Shown piece after piece: positions 56,201-64,000 of a DNA stretch of 64,000 bases. The stretch covers positions 10,236,001 to 10,300,000 of the forward strand of contig OY855916.1 in NCBI GenBank assembly GCA_963693305.1, given 5' to 3'. The DNA is from Meandrina meandrites (taxonomy: Eukaryota; Cnidaria; Anthozoa; Scleractinia; Meandrinidae). Position 1 is the stretch's first letter. Every line of letters begins with the position of its first letter. The notes under the pieces were generated by a model. It was not told the origin of the DNA. It did no database searches and saw only the letters and a program-made list of their open reading frames with translations. The translations under genes and the position numbers were made by a program.

Positions 56201-56502
56201 TTTTTTTTCTTTTCTTTTTTTTTTTTTAATAAGTTTATTTCAATAGAGAGAAAAAAGATACACAGAAATGTCGTACAAATATACCAATACAATGATTGAA
56301 AAAAAAAGAGGATACAATAAGTGCAACAGAAAATAAAAGACATTCGAAAAGTAAATAATCTGTTGGTTACAAATAAGATTACTAACACACTAGATCACTC
56401 GGTCTGAAATCACAATACATTTTTAAAACAATGTTTTTCATGACGCTTGGCTCCTCCTACAATACACACTTTTTTAATAATTTGCTTCAACTACACTAAG
56501 AG

Positions 56503-58752
56503 CTAAAATTTTTCGAAGTTATATTTAAATTTAACATTGCCTATAAATTCACTTAATGATAGCTCGCCATACAATAATTTCTGATTGTAAAGATAATATT
56601 TCGCATATAAAAAGGTGAAGTTTAACTTTCTAATAATAATATCTAATTCTTTGTTTACATTATTCTTGTCTTTGCCGAGAATTAATTCAGTTGGAGAAAG
56701 GGTGAGAGAGGTGGCATTTTCTTTATTAAACCATTTTATAACCTCTGAGAAGAACAATTGGCTCCAATTACAATTATAGAAAGTGTGCATTATGGAGTCG
56801 TTCATTTCGCAATATGGACACTTTGCGTCCTCTGTCACGCCGAAAAGGAATAATTCCTTTCTGGTGACGACTATTCTGTGTAAGAGTTTGAAGTAGAATT
56901 CCCTAAGCTTGTTGTCTCGACATACATTTCTTATGCGACTAAAAAAAGGTTTTAGAGAAGTTTGGCCAATCTGAAGGTCTCTTGCCCATTTAGAATCAGC
57001 CTTCAATTCAATTTGTTCTTTATTTATGAGGAGCCTGTAGTAGTCTTTGTTTTTCATTTTGGTTAAGTTGATGAAAGTCTCTGGGGAGAGGTGAAACATA
57101 GTGCTCGACAACAAATCTGCTCTGTCTACAGGACACGCCCTCGCACGTTCTACAAGATGCCTGGGAACTGCAGAAACTACTTGAAAATAAATGAGGAAAT
57201 TGCATCTGAGATCATATTTCTGAACAAATTCTGAGTAAGAAAGGAATTTACCATCTGATTTTAGAAGGTCTTGTACAAGATAAATGCCTCGATCAAACCA
57301 GTTCCTGTAAAAAATAGTGTGGCCGTTGATTAGAATATCTTTGTTGTTGAATAAAATTAATTCTTGAACCGACTGGTTTAGAAAAGATTCTTTTATTTCC
57401 AAAAAATACCGAAGAATTAAATTGTAGAACTGGGGCAGATCAATCTGCTCGAGGAAATTTTTGTCGTAGTTGCATCGTAATAGAAAGTTTAAACCGCCGT
57501 ATTTTTCAAAAAAGTAATTAGGAATCGTCTTCCAAGATTCACAGCAGCTTTGTTCATTGGCTAGAAATCTGGAAATCCAAGCTAACTTTAATGATTTTTC
57601 TAAGACATCTATACTAGGTGCACGCAGACCTCCTTGGTCATAATCTAAGATCATCAACTTACGCTTAATTTTGTCCTTTTTATTTTTCCAAATGAATTTA
57701 AAAATGGCCGAATTCGCCGCCCCAAGGCATTCCCGAGGGACATCGAGGCTAGAAATTGTGTGTACCAATTGCGAGATGCCAAGGCTTTTCGTTATAAGAC
57801 ATCTCCCAAATAGTGTGAGATTCCGACAGTTCCATATATCAAGAATGGTCTTTAATTTTTGCAATTTTAACGTGAAATTAGATTTTTCATTTTCTTTCTC
57901 GTTGTAAGAAATAAAAGTACCTAACACACGGATTGGTTTTTCAGGCCATTGAAATCCAAAGGGTTTGTCTTTCCTATGTCTCCACGATCCCAGCCACAGA
58001 GCTTTAGTTTTCGACGGGTTCAATTTCAAGCCAGATATATCACCAAAGTTGTCTAGTACAGCGATTGCTTTTTTTACCGAATTACAGTTACTGTTAAGAA
58101 GGGTGGTATCATCAGCAAACTGGCTTAGTTTTAGCTCCTTCCCGAAAATTTTTATACCTTGTATTTCTTTATCTTGTCTGATCTTGCACGCTAACAGTTC
58201 TACTGCCAATACAAACAGATATGGGGATAGAGGGCAACCTTGTCTTACTCCTCTTGAGAGATGAAAATAATTTGTGCAGAAGCCATTGTTCAAGACTGCA
58301 CTTTCTGTGTTAGAGTAAAAGGTGGAGATCCAACGTTGAATGGAATCCCCAAAATTAAACAGTGCAATTGTTCTTTGTATAAATTCCCATTCAATTGTAT
58401 CAAAAGCCTTTCTAAAATCAAGCTGTAATAATATACCAGGGATGTTCTGAAGCTTTGTTTGCTCAAGAATGTCATTAATTAGCCTAATGTTTTGTCCAAT
58501 ATATCTTCCTTTAATGAAGCCTGTTTGGTCCGGATTGATTAGAAGAGCTAGAACTTTTTCTAGCCTCCTGGCAATAACTTTTGATGCAATTTTATAGTCT
58601 AGATTCAATAACGTTATCGGGCGCCAATTAGCAAGTGTACAAAAGTCCGAATCTTCTTTCGGTATAAGTATAATTACGCCTCTCCGTTGGGAGAGTGACA
58701 TTTCACCTGCTCTATACGAAGCATTAAGGCAGTCGACAAGATCATGACCCAA
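56503..58752 (-). CDS. L1-type ORF2, reverse transcriptase part
   Basis: A 749-residue frame. RT motifs in order: NWRPITLLNLDYKI (about 42-55), LQLDFRKAFDTIEW (109-122), RGVRQGCPLSPYLF (167-180), QFADDTTLL with the catalytic Asp pair at about 214-215, then the thumb. Near residue 660 CPYCEMNDSIMHTFYNC fits the CCHC motif of L1 ORF2 proteins. It copies element RNA into DNA at the nicked target. Its natural N-terminal part lies in the next frame (58674-60236); the listed ATG is internal. Confidence 0.9.
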   Translation of the reverse strand: MGHDLVDCLNASYRAGEMSLSQRRGVIILIPKEDSDFCTLANWRPITLLNLDYKIASKVIARRLEKVLALLINPDQTGFIKGRYIGQNIRLINDILEQTKLQNIPGILLQLDFRKAFDTIEWEFIQRTIALFNFGDSIQRWISTFYSNTESAVLNNGFCTNYFHLSRGVRQGCPLSPYLFVLAVELLACKIRQDKEIQGIKIFGKELKLSQFADDTTLLNSNCNSVKKAIAVLDNFGDISGLKLNPSKTKALWLGSWRHRKDKPFGFQWPEKPIRVLGTFISYNEKENEKSNFTLKLQKLKTILDIWNCRNLTLFGRCLITKSLGISQLVHTISSLDVPRECLGAANSAIFKFIWKNKKDKIKRKLMILDYDQGGLRAPSIDVLEKSLKLAWISRFLANEQSCCESWKTIPNYFFEKYGGLNFLLRCNYDKNFLEQIDLPQFYNLILRYFLEIKESFLNQSVQELILFNNKDILINGHTIFYRNWFDRGIYLVQDLLKSDGKFLSYSEFVQKYDLRCNFLIYFQVVSAVPRHLVERARACPVDRADLLSSTMFHLSPETFINLTKMKNKDYYRLLINKEQIELKADSKWARDLQIGQTSLKPFFSRIRNVCRDNKLREFYFKLLHRIVVTRKELFLFGVTEDAKCPYCEMNDSIMHTFYNCNWSQLFFSEVIKWFNKENATSLTLSPTELILGKDKNNVNKELDIIIRKLNFTFLYAKYYLYNQKLLYGELSLSEFIGNVKFKYNFEKF

Positions 58753-60236
58753 TAAATAAAAAAAAAACAGTTATAAAACTCCCAAGTAAATCCATCTTCA
58801 CCTGGTGATTTCCCGCTACTAAATGTGCATAGAATATCCTTACACTCCTTAAGAGTGATCTCACCTTCTAATTCACTACTCACCGATTCCTCAAGTTTGG
58901 GTAATTCTAAGTTTGCGACGAAAGTTTCAAAGAACGCGTTTTCTACATTAGTAGTAGAAGTATAGAGGTCCTTGTAAAATATTTCAATTTCCTTTAGTAT
59001 TTCCTCCTCTTTTGTCACTGGATTACCATCCGGACGCTTTAACTCCGTGATCGTTTTATGGTTATAATTCCGTCTCTCTAGGTTGAAGAAATATTTTGTC
59101 GGTTTTTCACCCTGCTCAGTCCATTTTGTTTTTGAACGAACAATTGAACCCTTGCCCTTATTTTCGTAGATTAGACAAAGTTCATGTTTCAACTGGAAAT
59201 ATTCCGCTTGCGAAGAATTTACCTGGGCACTGTCGACACTATTAGAAATGAGTTGGTCTAAATCGCTCAATCTCTTTTGAAGATCCTTTTCTTTTCTACG
59301 AAGATTTTTCGCCTTGTTTTTGGCATAAGGGATTGTAAGGCCTCTCAGTTCCATTTTGACTAGTTCCCATTTCAGTCTTTTGTCTTCTTGTCTAGCATAT
59401 TTTTCACTAATAGAAGAATAGCTCTCTCTAATCAAGTTTACATATCCTTCGTCGTCCAAGAGAGAGTTATTAAATTTCCATAGTCCTGGGCCTCTTCTAT
59501 TATTGGAACACTTAAATTTAAGTTTTACTGCTCTATGATCTGGAGCATTTGAGACCAAAGTTTCTATCTGTTCAACCAGATGGATCAGATGTTGTGGTAA
59601 TAGAAAGAAGTCGAGGCGCGAACATAGTTTAAGCGCTTTTGATTCGTACGTGTAACTTTTTTTATTCGGATTTTTCGCTCTGAAAACATCCACTAAATCA
59701 AGTTCCTCCATCATCGTCACCAATTGTTCCCTTGAGGCGGTAGGTTTCCATGGGCTTCCACCTTTTTTATCAATAGCTTGCAATGAAATATTCCAATCAC
59801 CACCCATTAGAAGATTTTCAATGTCAGTGTTTGACACCAAAAATGTGCTTAAATTATGTAAAAAATCTTGTTGTTGGCGTTGGTCATTTGGTGCATAAAC
59901 ATTACACAAAGAAAATTTGCTTTCGTTCAAATTCAAATCAATCGAGATGAGTCTACCAGTTTGGTCTTTGTGGATATTTTCAAAGGTGTAGTTTAGTGAG
60001 GGGTTCAATAGAATACAAACACCTTTACTATGTAATGATCCATGTGAAAAGAAAATGTCACCTCCCCATTCGCTTCTCCAAATAATTTCATCTTTCGGTT
60101 CGGAATATGTCTCTTGTAGAAAATAAACATCGCAGTTTTGATCTTTTAGAAAGCAAAAAATGCTTCTCCTTTTTACACGGTTTCTTAAACCTCTAACATT
60201 AAGAGTTAACACATCGCATTTACCTTGCGCAATCAT
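58674..60236 (-). CDS. L1-type ORF2, APE endonuclease part
   Basis: Starts at ATG 60236 with TLNVRGLRNR (catalytic Asn about 13), LQETYS (Glu42), NVYAPND, GGDWN (Asp147, Asn149), SRLDFFL (206-212) and APDH (Asp233/His234), the AP-endonuclease signature that nicks the target. The linker ends SSGKSPGEDGFTWEFY, where RT motif 0 should follow. At 58758-58768 a run of A (T on the coding strand) shifts the frame, and the listed end is out of frame. One indel in this homopolymer would reconnect to the RT part, so it may be a real mutation or a sequencing error. Confidence 0.9.
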   Translation of the reverse strand: MIAQGKCDVLTLNVRGLRNRVKRRSIFCFLKDQNCDVYFLQETYSEPKDEIIWRSEWGGDIFFSHGSLHSKGVCILLNPSLNYTFENIHKDQTGRLISIDLNLNESKFSLCNVYAPNDQRQQQDFLHNLSTFLVSNTDIENLLMGGDWNISLQAIDKKGGSPWKPTASREQLVTMMEELDLVDVFRAKNPNKKSYTYESKALKLCSRLDFFLLPQHLIHLVEQIETLVSNAPDHRAVKLKFKCSNNRRGPGLWKFNNSLLDDEGYVNLIRESYSSISEKYARQEDKRLKWELVKMELRGLTIPYAKNKAKNLRRKEKDLQKRLSDLDQLISNSVDSAQVNSSQAEYFQLKHELCLIYENKGKGSIVRSKTKWTEQGEKPTKYFFNLERRNYNHKTITELKRPDGNPVTKEEEILKEIEIFYKDLYTSTTNVENAFFETFVANLELPKLEESVSSELEGEITLKECKDILCTFSSGKSPGEDGFTWEFYNCFFFIYWVMILSTALMLRIEQVKCHSPNGEA

Positions 60237-60511
60237 GATTTAGCAGCATAAAAACACTAAGGTAGCTGGAGTGTATAAAGTAGGAGTTTATCGTGGATTT
60301 CTTGTATACAGATTGAAAAAACTCGAAAACAAAAACAAAACACAACAAACACAACAAGGAATCACGCAACAGCTTTACAAGGAAATTAATTAATTGCATG
60401 CAGGCCGCAAGACTCATTTAGCATTTCCTGTCCTCGCTTATTTCTAGTTCACTGAGATAGAGTGTGCTAATAATAATACCGTAGCGACATAAGTAACAGT
60501 AGCTTATAAAG

Positions 60512-61417
60512 TTATAAATTGTTGAGATCATCTTCACAGTAGATTCTAATGGGCGTTCCACTTGGAGAGGTTTTAACATACAGCTTACCGTCTAAGGACC
60601 AGACACTCTGAATCATCCCATCCCTCCTCATCTTGTTGGCTTTCTTCATGATCCCTCTCCTATACTGAGTTAAATTGTCGTTAATGAAAATTCGCGTGGA
60701 TTGTACAACATCAGCAGTAGAGCAGTCCGGGAATAGGTCGGAGATCTTTACGTTCTTAAGTTCAATCCGCTTTCTGTAGAGTTGAGCTTTTTTCTTATGA
60801 CTAAGAAATTTAACTATAATGCCTTTCGGTTGGTTTTTTCCGCTGAAGAGTTTATGCGAAATATCAATGTCTTCGTTCGTAACGGGGACATTTAATCGTT
60901 CGCCAAGCTTGATCACCACGTCCTCTGTTGCAGTATACAGATTCTCTGGAATACCATGTATTTCAAGCGTGTGTTTACGCGTGTATTGATCGAGGTCATC
61001 TTGTTGGCCGTATAACTCATTGATGTTGCGGTCCTGTTCTTCGACTTTCTTCTTTAATGAATCTACCGACTTTTTTAACTTGTCGTTGTCCTCGAGTGCC
61101 TTGTTTAACGATTTCTTCAGGGAGCTTATTTCGGTTGAATGTTTGTTGAAAGAAGACTTCAACTCCGTGATTTCAGCCGCCATTCTCCGGTTTTCCGTCC
61201 GCATATCGAGAAGCGTTTGCTGGACTCCAACGAGTAGACTCTTAATTTCTTCAAGACTTGTTTCTTCTTCTTCTTCTTCTGACTCAATAGCGCCTTCCTC
61301 CTTACTGCTTTCATTCAAGTTTGCCGCCATGTTTTGTTTCTTGGCGATACTCACGCTGTTCTCCTCTTCAAACGAACCCCTGTCTCCTCTTTTGTGTTTT
61401 TTTCCCTTGTTGAGCAT
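60512..61417 (-). CDS. L1-type ORF1 RNA-binding protein
   Basis: A 301-residue intact frame. The N-terminus is basic (KGKKHKRGDRG), with an acidic run of Glu at about 45-52. A long heptad coiled coil runs from about 55 to 145 (EIKSLLVGVQQTLL, LKKSLNKALEDNDKLKKSV). An RRM-like domain begins with DQYTRKHTLEIHGIPENL at about 143-160. The C-terminal domain includes LTQYRRGIMKKANKMRR and PIRIYCEDDL. This is the trimeric RNA chaperone layout of L1 ORF1p. A relative lies broken at 34955-35769. Confidence 0.9.
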   Translation of the reverse strand: MLNKGKKHKRGDRGSFEEENSVSIAKKQNMAANLNESSKEEGAIESEEEEEETSLEEIKSLLVGVQQTLLDMRTENRRMAAEITELKSSFNKHSTEISSLKKSLNKALEDNDKLKKSVDSLKKKVEEQDRNINELYGQQDDLDQYTRKHTLEIHGIPENLYTATEDVVIKLGERLNVPVTNEDIDISHKLFSGKNQPKGIIVKFLSHKKKAQLYRKRIELKNVKISDLFPDCSTADVVQSTRIFINDNLTQYRRGIMKKANKMRRDGMIQSVWSLDGKLYVKTSPSGTPIRIYCEDDLNNL

Positions 61418-61545
61418 GAATACCGTTTTGTTTTAGAGAAAGCGTCGCATTTCGGATTAATAACCGTTGTTAATTTAAGCTGAGAACGGGAAAAAGGTCG
61501 CCGCTTACAAAATACGCCGACCTCTTCGGTGGCGCGCATGCTCTC

Positions 61546-61560
61546 TTACAAGTACCCCTT
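61546..61560. repeat. target-site duplication of the L1-type element, 5' side
   Basis: An exact copy of TTACAAGTACCCCTT at 56186-56200. Confidence 0.9.
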
Positions 61561-61856
61561 GCAAGTTAAAGTGATAACAGTCCTCAATCCTCAGAATTCA
61601 TTTTGATCCATGTTATGCACAATGGGGATCATAATCATTAAACTTTGTTCATATAATGAAAGTACGAAAGTGTTGTTTCTTATTATTGATATTGGACTGC
61701 TATGAAAACAGTTTTATGAGTCAAAAGGTATCAATCCTGGCAAAAGCTCACTTAAATATCTGAAAGTTACTGAAAGTTTGTTTCATAATATAGCTAATAA
61801 ATAACATAACATTTGAACTTGTAGATTAATATTAATAATGTTAATATTAAAAGTAA

Positions 61857-62150
61857 TAAATGATCACCGCAGTGAATTTCCAATTTAAGCAATTGGAATA
61901 AAGAAGCCTGAAGGCTTCAACGGGATTGGAACCTGTGACCTCCGCGATAACAGTGCGATATTCTACCAACTGAGCTTTGAAGCCACACATTGAGAGCGAC
62001 GTCAATTGTGAGTTCATATTTTCCCGAGAAAGGAGTGAAATGATGTAATGCATATGAAATGATTCATATATTAACTGCGGATGTATATGAAAGTGAAAAA
62101 TTATCATCGCAGTGAGTATCCAATATAAGCAATTGGAATAAAGAAGCCTG
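61857..62150 (-). repeat. tRNA-derived SINE, full unit plus part of a second body
   Basis: On the minus strand 61984-61913 forms a 72-nt tRNA-like fold. The acceptor GGCTTCA/TGAAGCC pairs 7 of 7, the A box is AGCTCAGTTGGTAGA, the B box GGTTCCAATCC, and the loop CTGTTAT would give anticodon GTT. The D and anticodon stems have mismatches. A body (TTCAGGCTTCTTTATTCCAA..) follows and recurs about 240 bases away (62150-62090), a dimer-like layout. Confidence 0.75.
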
Positions 62151-62323
62151 AAAGCCCTGAATTATACTACATGAAGACGTCTAATTATGTGCTTCTGATA
62201 TAACATGTCTTATTTTTATCTCGCGTGGGATCTCAACTTAACTCTTCACTAATCCCCTCGCAGCTTGGGCGCCAAAACAAAATTATGCGGCTGCTAAAAA
62301 AACAAAATAACCTCTCTCGAGAA

Positions 62324-63096
62324 CAGGCCCGTAGGGTCGGGGGGTTCGAGGGGTTCGAACGAACCCCCTAAAATTTTTGGTAGGTTGAAAAGATAAAAAA
62401 AAATTACATAAAACAATCCAAAGACTGTAACTGGTCGATTACACGATTACTTGCCAGGATTATCGGAGGAAGCCGCAAAACTCTGGCACTATAATGAGAA
62501 GTTCTAATCTTTTGGATTGGTTAATTGATGTTCGTCTTGCTTTCCATCCTTGTCGTGGCGCCCGCGGCAATCAAAACTGGCGTTAGTTGGCTGGATAAGC
62601 AATCATACGCATTTGTCAGAAATTTCTGAAAGTTAGTGAATTATAGAATTACCCCCTGGGAACAAACAGATATTCTATACATGCTAAGACATGGAACATG
62701 TTTAGTAGTTGCTTCCAAAATACATAATTGTATAACATGTCAGATTATTCATCATTCTTTCAATTTCTTGTCCACTCGTCCATCCTGCATGTAATTTAAA
62801 TATTTGTGTTTTGAAAACTGTCGAAATGCACACACTCATTTCTGAACATTTCAGAAATTTTATAGAATGTTAATTGCTTTCCGAAGAGCTAATATTGAAG
62901 GAAAATGCATCCCACCTCAGAAATGATGTCCAAATGCATGAAATGGCACTTGAGAGAACCTAAATTTGCAAAATTTCCTTGTGGGGAGGGGGAGGCACGC
63001 CCCCAGACCCCTCTAGAGGCTCGTGCCTCCGGCGGTAAAAAATACCTTCCAACAAATAAAAGAACCCCCCTCAACAGAATCCACCCTACGGGCCTG
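62324..63096. mobile_element. possible non-autonomous hAT-like element (773 bp)
   Basis: CAGGCCCGTAGGGT at 62324 is mirrored by ACCCTACGGGCCTG ending at 63096. Both ends are followed inward by C/G-rich GAACCCCCC-type sequence. The 8-bp flanks (CTCGAGAA, GGGAAATC) do not match, so two unrelated ends remain possible. No transposase. Confidence 0.5.
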
Positions 63097-63172
63097 GGGA
63101 AATCCCGCTTGCTACGCATACTACCTTAAGTCATAAAAAATAAGTACACTGTTCACTCAATATTAGACGTTT

Positions 63173-63513
63173 TTCTTCTTCTTCTTCTTCTTCGTCTTCT
63201 TCTTCTTCTTCTTCTTCTTCTTCTTCTTCTTCTTCTTCTTCTTCTTCTTCTTCTTCTTCTTCTTCTTCTTCTTCTTCTTCTTCTTTTTCTTCTTCTTCTT
63301 CTTCGTCTTCGTCTTCTTCTTCTTCTTCTTCTTCTTCTTCTTCTTCTTCTTCTTCTTCTTCTTCTTCTTCTTCTTCTTCTTCTTCTTCTTCTTCTTCTTC
63401 TTCTTCTTCTTCGTCTTCTTCTTCTTCTTCTTCTTCTTCTTCTTCTTCTTCTTCTTCTTCTTCTTCTTCTTCTTCTTCTTCTTCTTCTTCTTCTTCTTCT
63501 TCTTCTTCTTTTC
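63173..63513. repeat. TTC/GAA trinucleotide microsatellite, about 340 bp
   Basis: Nearly pure (TTC)n with a few GTC and TTT interruptions. Poly-Glu and poly-Lys frames on the minus strand are shadows of the repeat. GAA/TTC tracts of this length can form triplex DNA (established for this repeat). Confidence 0.95.
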
Positions 63514-63937
63514 TCCTTTCGAACATTTGCGCTTACACATCAAAACCGCCCCGTCTCGTCGAAACACGTTGTAAATGAAAGACATTCTCGCACCTATAAT
63601 TTTTCTCCGTCGTGATCCAGCAAAGAACCCTCGCAGAGCAAAAAATTGCATGAACCTTCTACCGATGTTTCCTGATAAAAATATCCATGCTATCTCATTT
63701 CTAGTTAATCGTTAATATACTTAATATTTAAAATTAAAGTTGTTGTCAGATAACGATTGACTAATTCTTTCACGTGTATTATAAAACCAATTACTCTTAA
63801 AAGCCGCCCTAAATTGTATTTAGGAAAGGTGGAATGATTCATTTGATGGCTACAAGTTCAATTAGTAAGCAGCGATTATGACTGACAACAACTAAGCGAC
63901 TATTTGTTTCTTAAACAAGTATGCCTGCAATACTTAC

Positions 63938-64000
63938 CTTGACTACCTCGAGATGTTCGACTCATCATATCAAGTCGATCAGCCACTCGACGCAAAGCAT
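63938..64000 (-). CDS. partial exon with BH3-like motif, cut by the window edge
   Basis: On the minus strand the window starts inside an exon ending at a strong donor, CAAG|GTAAGTA (63937 downward). Only one frame is open: ALRRVADRLDMMSRTSRGSQ, leaving in phase 1. LRRVADRLD fits the BH3 consensus LxxxA/GDxΦ of BCL-2 family proteins; PUMA and BIM have LRRMADDLN- and LRRIGDEFN-type cores (from memory of the motif). It could be a BH3-only or multi-domain BCL-2 protein. With 20 residues visible, chance is possible. The following exon, if within the window, was not found. Confidence 0.4.

Larger units (their letters stand above)
56201..61545 (-). mobile_element. full-length L1-type non-LTR retrotransposon (5.3 kb, 15-bp TSD)
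   Basis: On the minus strand: a 128-bp 5' UTR (61545-61418), ORF1 (61417-60512), a spacer, ORF2 (60236-56503, one frameshift), a 3' UTR with AATAAA near 56240, and a T-rich tract at 56201-56226 that is the poly(A) tail. TTACAAGTACCCCTT flanks both ends exactly, so the 5' end is complete and the insertion recent. Two ORFs with an APE endonuclease, reverse transcriptase and C-terminal CCHC motif place it in the L1/Tx1 group. It is inserted opposite in direction to the receptor genes. Confidence 0.95.
61561..63937. other. non-coding region up to the edge exon
   Basis: Contains a tRNA-derived SINE dimer (61857-62150), a pair of hAT-like ends (62324-63096) and a long TTC repeat (63173-63513). No gene was recognised. 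Because of the edge exon it may be an intron of a minus-strand gene. Confidence 0.6.

Noticed and set aside
61913..61984. A functional tRNA-Asn gene
   Set aside because: The acceptor stem is perfect, but the D stem and anticodon stem have mismatches and the head is fused to a repeated SINE body.
63131..63651. Poly-Glu and poly-Lys open frames
   Set aside because: Translations of the TTC/GAA microsatellite, not proteins.

Overview
The window is animal nuclear DNA. Introns carry GT-AG borders, the single-pass receptors are of Ig/FN3 type, and it holds L1-type and Penelope-type retroelements, tRNA-derived SINEs and many short palindromic DNA elements. Several dispersed repeats (the Penelope fragment, the SINE with a C-G-rich tRNA head, the palindromic AACAATTATTCCATGAG family) look like those I know from cnidarians, so an anthozoan such as a stony coral is my best guess. 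That is recognition from memory, not a database result.

Layout. (1) 1-3314 is intron or intergenic DNA with a 457-bp TIR element, a poly-C tract and a 9-bp-period minisatellite. (2) 3315-6103 (+) holds the last three exons of a type I receptor: an extracellular juxtamembrane region like that of LAR-type receptor phosphatases with a furin-like RRKRR site, one transmembrane helix, and a tail of about 128 residues rich in tyrosine motifs and without a phosphatase domain. (3) 7370-52805 (+) is a second receptor-like gene starting 1.27 kb downstream: a signal-peptide exon, a split FN3 domain, a second FN3 domain, a tandem array of fifteen single-exon FN3 domains (27788-48444), then two single-exon Ig domains. 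Apart from one intron inside FN3 domain 1, every intron is phase 1. The exons seen add up to about 1,900 codons. No certain 3' end was found; a possible transmembrane-coding exon near 54.4 kb is described but not accepted. (4) 56201-61545 (-) is an almost intact, full-length L1-type retrotransposon with a 15-bp target-site duplication. (5) 61.5-64 kb holds a SINE dimer, hAT-like ends, a long TTC repeat and, at the edge, a minus-strand exon whose product contains a BH3-like motif.

The most interesting structure is the FN3 array. It has two domain subfamilies of exactly 297 nt (type A) and 300 nt (type B), interleaved as AA BBBBB AAAA B AAA. Introns have been duplicated together with exons. Three truncated exon relics remain, and at least one exon (domain 17) is a visible mosaic of two others with the displaced end still lying next to it. 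The array is an actively recombining, frame-neutral domain cassette series in a secreted or membrane recognition protein. It could support length or isoform variation in cell recognition (inference). The mobile elements sit almost entirely in the large introns of this gene.
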